Source: Bifidobacterium breve (GTDB taxonomy: Bacteria; Actinomycetota; Acidimicrobiia; Acidimicrobiales; Ilumatobacteraceae). From it: a stretch of DNA of 6,394 bases. The position numbers and the translations under genes are program-made. Of the stretch, positions 1-6,217 are shown in pieces (the stretch's first letter is position 1; every line of letters begins with the position of its first letter). The stretch is taken from NCBI GenBank assembly GCA_945871625.1, contig CAMBWL010000054.1:1-6394 (forward strand), given 5' to 3'. The notes below the pieces were generated by a model. The model did not search any database. It was not told where the DNA came from and was given only the letters and a program-made list of their open reading frames with translations.

Positions 1-43
1 TAGGCAACGGGTGAGCCCAGTTCGTCGCTTGTAGCCTTGAATA

Positions 44-83
44 GCCTGCTTTTGCTACATGTAGCAATGCTTAAAAAGCAGGC
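44..83 (+). repeat. Nested inverted repeat in the obg leader
   Basis: A perfect 10-bp inverted repeat (GCCTGCTTTT at 44-53, AAAAGCAGGC at 74-83) encloses a separate self-complementary core at 54-65. In RNA this would fold as a long outer stem with an internal hairpin, ending 4 nt before the obg Shine-Dalgarno sequence. A second fold is possible: hairpin TTGCTA-CATG-TAGCAA (52-67) followed directly by TGCTT-AAA-AAGCA (68-80), which uses bases from both arms of the outer stem, so the two folds exclude each other. No U-tract follows on either strand, so it is not a standard intrinsic terminator. The pairing is visible directly; a regulatory, attenuation or RNA-processing role is inferred. Confidence 0.6.
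52..67. repeat. 16-bp perfect palindrome, possible operator or hairpin
   Basis: TTGCTACATGTAGCAA reads identically on both strands. It could be the binding site of a dimeric regulator or the stem of an RNA hairpin with a CATG loop. I do not recognise it as the consensus of a named regulator. It lies inside the larger inverted repeat upstream of obg. Confidence 0.5.
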
Positions 84-87
84 CCAC

Positions 88-93
88 AGGAGA
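88..93 (+). promoter_or_regulatory. Ribosome binding site that fixes the obg start
   Basis: AGGAGA lies a few bases before the ATG at 97, with GGAG ending 4 nt upstream, a slightly short spacing. It favours this ATG over the upstream in-frame TTG at 37 and ATG at 67, both of which fall in the structured leader and have no comparable site. Family alignment agrees, because Obg proteins begin with a short M-x-x-F-V-D sequence as here. Confidence 0.75.
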
Positions 94-96
94 CCA

Positions 97-1347
97 ATGA
101 GCGCGTTTGTTGACGAAGCCCAATTAAATGTTCGCGGAGGTGACGGGGGTAGTGGCTGCGTCAGTTTCCGTCGCGAGGGGCCTGTTGTCAACGGCGGTCC
201 GAACGGCGGCGACGGCGGCAACGGTGGGTCGGTGTGGCTCGAGGCCGACCGCAATGTGGCAAGTTTGTTGGCGTTTCGCGACCATCCACATCGCCGTGCG
301 CAAGATGGCATCTCGGGGATGGGCAAAGACTTGCATGGTCGACGTGGTGAAGAATTAATCGTCAGAGTTCCTGAAGGCACGGTCGTCAAAGATCTTTACA
401 CCGGCGACACTTTGGCTGATCTTGCGACGCATGGTTCGCGATGGTTGGCTTCACAAGGCGGAGAAGGTGGTCGCGGCAACGCACGGTTCTTGTCGAACCG
501 ACGCCGAGCACCGAAGTTTGCCGAGCAAGGTGAACACGGTCTTGAGCGTTGGTTGAAACTCGAGATGAAATTGATGGCCGATGTCGCATTGGTTGGTTTT
601 CCGAATGCGGGCAAGAGCACGTTCATTAGTGCTGTCTCGGCGGCTAAGCCGAAGATCGCCAATTATCCATTCACAACCCTTGAACCTCATTTGGGTGTCG
701 TGCGGTTGAACAACACGACCGAGTTTGTGATCGCCGATATTCCGGGGATCATCGAAGGCGCAAGTCAAGGAAAAGGATTGGGTGACCAGTTTTTGCGGCA
801 CATCGAGCGCGCACGCGTGTTGTGCGTGCTGATTGACCTCGTGTCAATGGAAGAAATTTCACCAGCGGAACAAGAAGAAATTTTGTTGCGCGAATTAAAG
901 GCGTATCAACCAGAACTTTTAGATCGGCCACGATTGATCGTCGCGACCAAAACCGATTCGGCGACATCAGAAGCGATTGCTGCATGGCAGGGTCCGAAGA
1001 TTTCGGCGGTGACGGGCGATGGCGTGCGCGATGTGTTGAACCAATTGGCTCTGCTCGTCGCCGAAGCCCGAACATCTGAACCTGCGCCAATCGGGCCTGT
1101 TACGTTTCGCCCAGAGCCGCAGGGCACGCGCGTTGAACGTCTCGGGGCAAACGAGTTTCGTCTACATGGCCGGGACATTGAGCGTTCGGTCGCATTGAAC
1201 GACGTGACCAACGCCGACGCTTTGAATTATGTCGATGATCGCATGTCGCGTCTTGGGGTGCCGAGATTATTGGCGCGCGCCGGTGCGACCGAAGGCGCAA
1301 TCGTCTGGATCGGCACTTTCTCTTTTGACTACACACCGGAGCAATAG
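97..1347 (+). CDS. obg: Obg-family GTPase (Obg/CgtA) with C-terminal OCT domain
   Basis: Predicted 416-residue Obg GTPase, a cytoplasmic protein that binds the 50S ribosomal subunit and is known to act in ribosome assembly and growth or stress control. Seen in the sequence: a glycine-rich Obg fold at about residues 2-158 (GGDGGSG, GGPNGGDGGNGG, GGEGGRGNARF); then the G domain with G1 GFPNAGKST (167-175), switch I YPFTT (190-194), G3 DIPG (214-217), G4 TKTD (284-287) and G5 SAV (303-305); then an OCT domain at about 335-412, typical of Gram-positive and actinobacterial members. G4 has Thr in place of the usual Asn of NKxD, which is tolerated in some other GTPases. The start at 97 fits both the family N-terminus and the ribosome binding site. 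proB follows after 2 nt, so they are almost certainly one transcript. In many bacteria rplU and rpmA lie just upstream, but that region is outside the window. Confidence 0.96.
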   Translation: MSAFVDEAQLNVRGGDGGSGCVSFRREGPVVNGGPNGGDGGNGGSVWLEADRNVASLLAFRDHPHRRAQDGISGMGKDLHGRRGEELIVRVPEGTVVKDLYTGDTLADLATHGSRWLASQGGEGGRGNARFLSNRRRAPKFAEQGEHGLERWLKLEMKLMADVALVGFPNAGKSTFISAVSAAKPKIANYPFTTLEPHLGVVRLNNTTEFVIADIPGIIEGASQGKGLGDQFLRHIERARVLCVLIDLVSMEEISPAEQEEILLRELKAYQPELLDRPRLIVATKTDSATSEAIAAWQGPKISAVTGDGVRDVLNQLALLVAEARTSEPAPIGPVTFRPEPQGTRVERLGANEFRLHGRDIERSVALNDVTNADALNYVDDRMSRLGVPRLLARAGATEGAIVWIGTFSFDYTPEQ

Positions 1348-1349
1348 TC

Positions 1350-2441
1350 ATGCGCGTCGTTGTAAAAATTGGTACTTCTTCAATCACGACCGAACTTGGC
1401 AGCATTAATTCTGCTGCAGTTAGTTCGCTGTGCCAAGAAGTTGCCGCATTGCGCAAAGCAAATCACGAAGTTTTGATCGTCACATCTGGCGCCGTCGCTG
1501 GTGGCGTTGCCGCACTCAAACTTGGCAAACGACCAACCGACATGCCGACGTTGCAAGCACTCGCTGCTGCGGGGCAAAGTCGGTTGATGCAGGAGTACAA
1601 CGTGCAACTTGACCAACATCAATTAGTTGGCGCACAAGTTTTGCTCGTGCCAAACGACTTCATTGATCGACACCAGTATCTGCACGCCAGGCAAACTCTG
1701 TTGCGATTGCTCGAGTTGGGTTGTGTGCCGGTGATCAACGAGAACGATGCAATCGCCAGTGATGAAATTCGATACGGCGACAATGATCGAATCGCCGCCC
1801 TCGTCGCCCACAGTGTTTCAGCCGACGTATTGATATTGCTGACAGACTTGCAGGGCCTGTTTACGGCTGACCCGAATGTCGATCCGAAAGCAGTATTCAT
1901 CGAGACCGTCAGGGCAGATGACGAGTTGTTGTCGGTGCGTGCGGGCAACTCGGCAAATGACCGTGGCAGTGGCGGAATGGCGTCAAAACTTGCGGCGGCA
2001 CGCATCGCGTCATGGTCTGGTGTGCGTACGGTGATCGCCGCCGCGCAACGAAAAAATGTCGTTGTCGACGCTGTAAATCAGGTCACTGGTGCAGGCACGC
2101 AATTTTTGCCGCGCAAACGCGAACTAACTGCGCGCAAATTGTGGATTGCGTTTGCCGCTCAAGCAACCGGCTCGGTAATGGTCGATGACGGTGCGCGCGA
2201 TGCTTTGTTGCGTCGCAACGTTTCGCTGTTGCATGCCGGAGTCAAATCGGTGAAGGGTGATTTTGAAATTGGCGACACGATCGAAGTCTTAGATTCGACT
2301 GGGTTGGTGATCGCTCGCGGCATGTCGGGCGTCTCGTCGGTGCAGGCCAGTGCGGGTGCGGGGCAAAAGAGCGCAGATTTGGGTGAAGGCGTCTCAGCCG
2401 AAGTGATTCACCGCGACGACCTGGTGGTGTTGGCCAATTAA
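1350..2441 (+). CDS. proB: Glutamate 5-kinase with PUA domain
   Basis: Predicted 363-residue glutamate 5-kinase, which phosphorylates L-glutamate with ATP to give gamma-glutamyl phosphate, the first step of proline synthesis. The length is close to E. coli ProB (367). The amino acid kinase domain spans about residues 1-255: VVKIGTSSI (4-12), TSGAVAGG (45-52), VINENDAIA (128-136), YGDNDRIAALVA (142-153), LLTDLQGLFTADP (163-175) and GSGGMASKLAAA (206-217). A PUA domain follows at about 258-355, with the usual DDGARDAL-type stretch and SLLHAGV; in known enzymes this domain modulates proline feedback inhibition. GGAG at 1338-1341, inside the obg 3' end, is a good ribosome binding site 8 nt before the ATG. 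The gene sits 2 nt after obg, a linkage seen in other bacteria. No proA follows here; murJ converges instead, with a 4-bp overlap at the stop codons. Confidence 0.97.
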   Translation: MRVVVKIGTSSITTELGSINSAAVSSLCQEVAALRKANHEVLIVTSGAVAGGVAALKLGKRPTDMPTLQALAAAGQSRLMQEYNVQLDQHQLVGAQVLLVPNDFIDRHQYLHARQTLLRLLELGCVPVINENDAIASDEIRYGDNDRIAALVAHSVSADVLILLTDLQGLFTADPNVDPKAVFIETVRADDELLSVRAGNSANDRGSGGMASKLAAARIASWSGVRTVIAAAQRKNVVVDAVNQVTGAGTQFLPRKRELTARKLWIAFAAQATGSVMVDDGARDALLRRNVSLLHAGVKSVKGDFEIGDTIEVLDSTGLVIARGMSGVSSVQASAGAGQKSADLGEGVSAEVIHRDDLVVLAN

Positions 2442-2446
2442 TTGGC
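2433..2446. repeat. 14-bp palindrome holding both convergent stop codons
   Basis: GCCAATTAATTGGC is perfectly self-complementary. Its centre supplies TAA for proB (2439-2441) and TAA for murJ on the other strand (2438-2440). Because of the symmetry both proteins end in Leu-Ala-Asn. There is no spacer to hold a conventional terminator and no T-tract beside it. It may be chance from the overlap of two A+T-rich gene ends, or a minimal bidirectional termination or pause signal. Confidence 0.6.
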
Positions 2447-3817
2447 GAGCAATTTAAGTCGACTTGTTTTTCGTCGCAAGATGACGAACGCTAGAACTGC
2501 AGAGACCAGATATGCGAACGAGAACGCCAGACCCAAGCCGAGTACGTCATATCTTTCTACCAACACGATTGCCAAAACAATGTTCAGGGCGTTTTCAAAG
2601 AGATTGATAAAAAACGGCGTGCGAGTGTCGCCATAACTATAGAAACCGCGCAACACAAAAAGATAAATCGAAAATCCAGATAGTCCAATTGCCAGACCTG
2701 AGAGAGCTCTTGCCGTATTGGTCGTCGCCGACGCATCAAAGTTGCCATATTGCAGCAGCAACTCGACGACGGGTTCGGCAAAGAAGAACAAAATAATTGA
2801 GGCAGGTATTGTCGCCAGCGCAGTCAGTCGGATGCCTGAAAGAAACTTGCGGTCGAACTCTTGACCGTCGCGTTGGCTCGCTGCCCGGGCAAGTTCCGGC
2901 ACAAATGTTGTGGCTATTGAAACCGCTAGCAAACCGTGTGGCAGCGAAAAAAAGGTGTAGGCCTTGGAATAGGCGTCGACATTGCCGCTACCAGGTTGTG
3001 CCAAATTCTTGATCACCACGAGGGCCACTTGGTTGGCTGCGACGTATCCAATTGCCCAGCCAGAAAGTCTGAGCAACTGTTTGACAGCCGAATGCGACAG
3101 GTCGAAGTTCCACCTGAGTTTGGTTCCACTGCGGCGCAGAGCGATGAACATGCCGAGTGTCATCACGATGATGCCTGAAGTAGAACCCATGCCGAGCAGC
3201 CATTGCAACGAGTCATTGTCGACGACTTCGGTGAGTGTTGGTGGGTCGACATCACTCACGTTGCGAATACCCAGCAGTGTCGCGATCGTGACGATGTTGG
3301 CGAGCACCGGCGTCCATGCGGCTGCGAAAAATAATTTTCGTGCGTTCAAGATCGCGGTGATGATTGAAGTGACGCCATAGAAAAATATCTGGATCAAAAA
3401 CAGCCGCGTGAGAGCAGTGCCCGCAGTACGAAAGACATCCGCATCAATTTGGTCGGCAGTGTTCAGCGAAAAAACGCGAAAGATGAGTGGTGCCAAGCCA
3501 ATTGAAACAGCAGTGATGATGCCAAGAACGACCACCGAGACACTGGCGATTGCGCTGACGGCGTCGTCGTTCTCGTCTTGCAAATGTCGGGTGAATAGCG
3601 GCACAAGTGTGGCGGCGAGAATGCCACCAAGCAACAACTCGTACACGACATTTGGGGCGTTGTTGGCCATGTCGTAAGCGTCAGCGAGAGCGGTCTGACC
3701 AACTACGACGCCGAAAACAATGATTCGAATTAGTCCCGTGAGCCGACTCAGCGCCGTGCCACTTGCAACGGTGAGATTGGCTCGCAGCAGACCCGAACGG
3801 GCAGTGGGCGTTGCCAT
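2438..3817 (-). CDS. murJ: MurJ/MviN-type lipid II flippase, 12 predicted membrane helices
   Basis: Predicted 459-residue polytopic membrane protein of the MurJ (MviN) branch of the MOP superfamily, which flips lipid II across the cytoplasmic membrane for peptidoglycan synthesis. Seen: SRLTGLIR (24-31), matching the first-helix motif that holds two essential arginines in E. coli MurJ (R18, R24); NVVYELLLGG (56-65); LPHG (292-295); GDTRTP (396-401). Hydrophobic stretches near 20-40, 57-76, 88-114, 136-157, 164-184, 204-227, 246-270, 284-307, 328-355, 370-391, 402-421 and 425-447 give 12 helices. Typical MurJ has 14 helices and just over 500 residues, so the last two seem absent; there is no C-terminal pseudokinase extension as in mycobacterial MviN. 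I chose the ATG at 3817 because the family N-terminus begins there; an in-frame TTG at 3868 would add 17 residues with no homologous look. There is no clear Shine-Dalgarno, which suits a leaderless or short-leader message. A non-MurJ MOP paralogue is possible. Confidence 0.9.
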   Translation of the reverse strand: MATPTARSGLLRANLTVASGTALSRLTGLIRIIVFGVVVGQTALADAYDMANNAPNVVYELLLGGILAATLVPLFTRHLQDENDDAVSAIASVSVVVLGIITAVSIGLAPLIFRVFSLNTADQIDADVFRTAGTALTRLFLIQIFFYGVTSIITAILNARKLFFAAAWTPVLANIVTIATLLGIRNVSDVDPPTLTEVVDNDSLQWLLGMGSTSGIIVMTLGMFIALRRSGTKLRWNFDLSHSAVKQLLRLSGWAIGYVAANQVALVVIKNLAQPGSGNVDAYSKAYTFFSLPHGLLAVSIATTFVPELARAASQRDGQEFDRKFLSGIRLTALATIPASIILFFFAEPVVELLLQYGNFDASATTNTARALSGLAIGLSGFSIYLFVLRGFYSYGDTRTPFFINLFENALNIVLAIVLVERYDVLGLGLAFSFAYLVSAVLAFVILRRKTSRLKLLAN

Positions 3818-3825
3818 GGGTTCTA

Positions 3826-3831
3826 ATCGTA
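3826..3831 (-). promoter_or_regulatory. Possible -10 element for murJ (very short leader)
   Basis: On the minus strand TACGAT (TANNNT type) ends 8 nt before the murJ ATG, so transcription would start at or next to the start codon. No convincing -35 is seen, as is common for actinobacterial promoters. The absence of a Shine-Dalgarno sequence before murJ agrees with this reading, but a single hexamer is weak evidence. Confidence 0.35.
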
Positions 3832-3879
3832 TTGTGCTTTTGAGCGGCGTTGCGCTTAGTTGCAGCAAGCCTTGACGGC

Positions 3880-3885
3880 TAGGGT
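3880..3885 (+). promoter_or_regulatory. Possible -10 element for a leaderless moxR message
   Basis: TAGGGT (TANNNT type) lies 7 nt before the GTG at 3893, the geometry expected when the GTG is itself the first transcribed base. The AGGG within the same stretch (3881-3884) could instead serve as a weak ribosome binding site 8 nt from the GTG, so the two readings compete. No good -35 is placed at the right distance; TTGACG at 3872-3877 is too close to pair with this hexamer. Confidence 0.35.
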
Positions 3886-3892
3886 TATTCGG

Positions 3893-4759
3893 GTGAAACC
3901 ACGATTTAAAGATGTTGCTACCGTTCGCAGCGGGCTGAAAAAAGAAAATTATCTGGCCGATGATGGCATTGCAGGTGTCGTCTATTTGGCAGACCGTCTG
4001 GGCAAGCCAGTGCTAATTGAAGGGCCAGCGGGTACCGGCAAGACGCAGCTCGCAAAGAGCGTTGCCGAGATGACTGGCGCACGATTGATTCGTTTGCAAT
4101 GTTATGAAGGTCTCGATGAGTCGAAGGCGCTGTATGAGTGGAACTATAAAAAGCAACTTCTGCGCATTCAGGCAGACAAGAAAAGCGATTCGTGGAGCGA
4201 AGTGCACGACGACATTTTCAGTGAAGAATTCTTGCTGACCCGTCCGTTACTTGAGGCGATCACCAGCGAAGAACCGGTTGTGTTGTTGATCGACGAAGTG
4301 GATCGCGTCGAAGTCGAGACCGAAGCACTGTTGCTCGAGATTCTCTCCGACTATCAGGTTTCGATCCCCGAATTGGGCACGATTACCGCCAAGCAGATTC
4401 CGTTGGTTTTTTTGACTTCGAACAACACTCGTGAACTTTCAGAGGCTCTCAAGCGCCGTTGTCTGTATCTGCATGTTGACTACCCAGACCTTGAGCGCGA
4501 GAAAGAAATCGTGCTGAACAAGGTTCCTGATATCAGCGAAAACCTGGCGGATCAAATTGCCCGCATCGTGCGCAGCATTCGTCAACTTGACCTCAAAAAA
4601 GCGCCGTCTGTGAGCGAGACGCTTGACTGGGCGCGCACTTTGATGTTGCTTGGCATCGAGACGATCGACGAGAAAGAAGCCAAAGAGACTCTGCATATCC
4701 TTTTGAAATATCAGACCGACATCGCCAAAGCGGCCAAAGAACTTTCAGTTACGAAGTGA
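3893..4759 (+). CDS. MoxR-family AAA+ ATPase (CoxD-like)
   Basis: Predicted 288-residue AAA+ ATPase of the MoxR class, soluble, expected to work as an oligomeric ATP-driven chaperone with a VWA-domain partner. Seen: Walker A GPAGTGKT (44-51), Walker B LLIDEVD (131-137), sensor-1 region TSNNTR (175-180), arginine finger candidates in LKRRC (186-190), and a C-terminal helical lid after about 215 containing SVSETLDW. The length suits the single-domain family. I chose the GTG at 3893; an in-frame TTG at 3860 would add 11 residues of no recognisable character. The next gene, a CoxE-like VWA protein, follows after 9 nt on the same strand, which is the classic MoxR-VWA pairing. In Oligotropha, CoxD and CoxE mature the carbon monoxide dehydrogenase active site, but no dehydrogenase gene is visible here, so the substrate is unknown. 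Confidence 0.93.
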   Translation: MKPRFKDVATVRSGLKKENYLADDGIAGVVYLADRLGKPVLIEGPAGTGKTQLAKSVAEMTGARLIRLQCYEGLDESKALYEWNYKKQLLRIQADKKSDSWSEVHDDIFSEEFLLTRPLLEAITSEEPVVLLIDEVDRVEVETEALLLEILSDYQVSIPELGTITAKQIPLVFLTSNNTRELSEALKRRCLYLHVDYPDLEREKEIVLNKVPDISENLADQIARIVRSIRQLDLKKAPSVSETLDWARTLMLLGIETIDEKEAKETLHILLKYQTDIAKAAKELSVTK

Positions 4760-4768
4760 GTTTTTAAA

Positions 4769-6217
4769 ATGCCCGTGCTTGATCTGATGTCGGGTTTCAT
4801 CGTTGAGTTGCGAAATGCCGGTCTGCCGGTGAGTTTGACCGAGAATCTCGATGCAATGGAAGCGGTCAAGGTGATACCGATCGAGGATCGAGATGCATTC
4901 AAGTATGCGTTGGGTGCAACATTGGTCAAGAACAATGCGCACTGGCGAGTTTTTGAAACCATCTTCGAAGTTTATTTTTCGTTGCGCGGCCCTGAATATG
5001 AAATTACCAAAGACGGTCAGCCCGATGATTTCTGGCGCGAGATGCAAGAACAAATGGACCAAGTCAAGGGACAAGGCGAAGGCAAGGGCTCTGGTGGGGG
5101 AATGGATTCACTGACGCCAGAAGAGATCGCCGCGATGTTGATGCGCGCCTTGATGAGTGGCGATCAGGCGATGATGCGGGCACTTGCCAAACAATCGGTG
5201 CAGCGATTCGCCGGCATGGAGCCGGGTCGACCAGTGGGTGGAACTTACTATCTGTATCGAACACTCAGAAATCTTGATCTTGACAACATGTTGCAAAAGT
5301 TGATGGATGCAAATCGCGAGATGAGCAAACAACAACTTTCGTCGCTTGAAGAACGACTCGAGAAAGACGAGTTTGAAAGTCGTATCGAACAGTTCAAACA
5401 AGAAGTTGAATCAGAGATTCGTCGTCGATTGGTTGCCGATCGTGGTGCCGAAGCGATGGCCAAGACGCTGCGCAAACCATTGCCCGAAGATGTCGAGTTC
5501 ATGCATGCAAGTCGTGATGAGATGCAGAGTTTGAAAAAAGCGCTATATCCGTTGACTCGAAAACTTGCAGCGCGACTGGCGCGCAAGCGTCGCCATGGTC
5601 GCAAGGGTCCACTTGATTTTCGCAACACCGTTCGACATTCGTTGAGTTACGGCGGCGTGCCTGCCGATCCGAAGTTTCGTTATCCGCGACCGGCAAAGCC
5701 CGAATTGATGGTCGTGGCCGATATTTCAGGCAGCGTTGCGGCGTTTGCGCGGTTCACGCTGATGTTCGTTTATGCGATTCAGAATCAATTTTCGAAAGTG
5801 CGGTCGTTCGTGTTTATTGACGGCATCGACGAGGTGACCAAATTCTTCAAATCAACCGAAGATATCGGCGAGGCGATCAATCGCGTGAATACCGAAGCCG
5901 ATGTGGTTTGGGTCGACGGCCACAGCGACTACGGACATGCGTTTGAGGTGTTCTTTGAACGATACGGCAAAGACATCAACTCAAAGACGACGGTGTTGTT
6001 GCTGGGTGACGCACGCAACAACTATCACGCGGCCCAATCTTGGGTGGTCAAAGAAATGCGCAAGCGGGCCCGCCATGTTTATTGGTTGAACCCAGAACCG
6101 AAGTCTTATTGGAATACTGGCGACTCGATCGTCGGCGAATATGGTGCACACACCGATGGTGTGTTTGAGTGTCGAAACTTACGTCAACTTGAAGGATTCG
6201 TCGAAAACTTAACCTGA
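4769..6217 (+). CDS. CoxE-like VWA domain protein, partner of the MoxR ATPase
   Basis: Predicted 482-residue soluble protein with a C-terminal von Willebrand factor A domain of the CoxE-like type. The N-terminal 90 residues are helical-looking; a Gly/Lys-rich linker (about 98-111) leads to a charged helical, possibly coiled-coil section at about 180-235. A basic stretch LARKRRHGRKGPLDFRNTVR (270-289) precedes the VWA domain, as is usual in this family. The domain carries a metal-ion-dependent adhesion site: DISGS (D318, S320, S322), HSDYG (385-389) and GDARNN (413-418, D414). No signal peptide or membrane segment is seen, so it should be cytoplasmic. It starts 9 nt after the MoxR stop; GAAGTGAG overlapping that stop is only a weak ribosome binding site, suggesting translational coupling. 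Its 3' end overlaps the convergent SURF1-family gene by 9 bp. The partnership is well supported by family knowledge; the client protein is unknown. Confidence 0.92.
   Translation: MPVLDLMSGFIVELRNAGLPVSLTENLDAMEAVKVIPIEDRDAFKYALGATLVKNNAHWRVFETIFEVYFSLRGPEYEITKDGQPDDFWREMQEQMDQVKGQGEGKGSGGGMDSLTPEEIAAMLMRALMSGDQAMMRALAKQSVQRFAGMEPGRPVGGTYYLYRTLRNLDLDNMLQKLMDANREMSKQQLSSLEERLEKDEFESRIEQFKQEVESEIRRRLVADRGAEAMAKTLRKPLPEDVEFMHASRDEMQSLKKALYPLTRKLAARLARKRRHGRKGPLDFRNTVRHSLSYGGVPADPKFRYPRPAKPELMVVADISGSVAAFARFTLMFVYAIQNQFSKVRSFVFIDGIDEVTKFFKSTEDIGEAINRVNTEADVVWVDGHSDYGHAFEVFFERYGKDINSKTTVLLLGDARNNYHAAQSWVVKEMRKRARHVYWLNPEPKSYWNTGDSIVGEYGAHTDGVFECRNLRQLEGFVENLT

Noticed and set aside
1..34. Possible 3' end of an upstream gene (for example rpmA)
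   Set aside because: The three forward frames give only short tails ending at 3, 14 and 34; none resembles an L27 or L21 C-terminus, so no call is supportable.
44..83. Intrinsic terminator upstream of obg
   Set aside because: The stem is strong but is followed by CCACAGG rather than a T-run, and no T-run follows on the other strand either.
37..96. Upstream extension of Obg from the TTG at 37 or the ATG at 67
   Set aside because: The added residues match no Obg N-terminus, run through the inverted repeat, and lack a ribosome binding site, whereas the ATG at 97 has AGGAGA just before it.
850..883. Repeat of GAAGAAATTT at 850-859 and 874-883
   Set aside because: It encodes Glu-Glu-Ile twice within a charged helix of Obg; a coding coincidence rather than a repeat element.
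124..2005. Antisense and alternative-frame open frames across obg and proB
   Set aside because: They lie inside strongly conserved genes on the opposite strand or another frame, have arginine/serine-rich compositions without domains, and look like shadows of the real coding frames.
3818..3868. 17-residue N-terminal extension of MurJ from the TTG at 3868
   Set aside because: It would overlap the possible upstream start of moxR on the other strand, has no ribosome binding site, and lies outside the homologous part of the family.
3893..6217. A carbon monoxide dehydrogenase maturation cluster
   Set aside because: Only the CoxD/CoxE-like pair is present; no coxL, coxM, coxS, coxF or coxG-like gene is visible, so naming the genes coxD and coxE would overstate the evidence.
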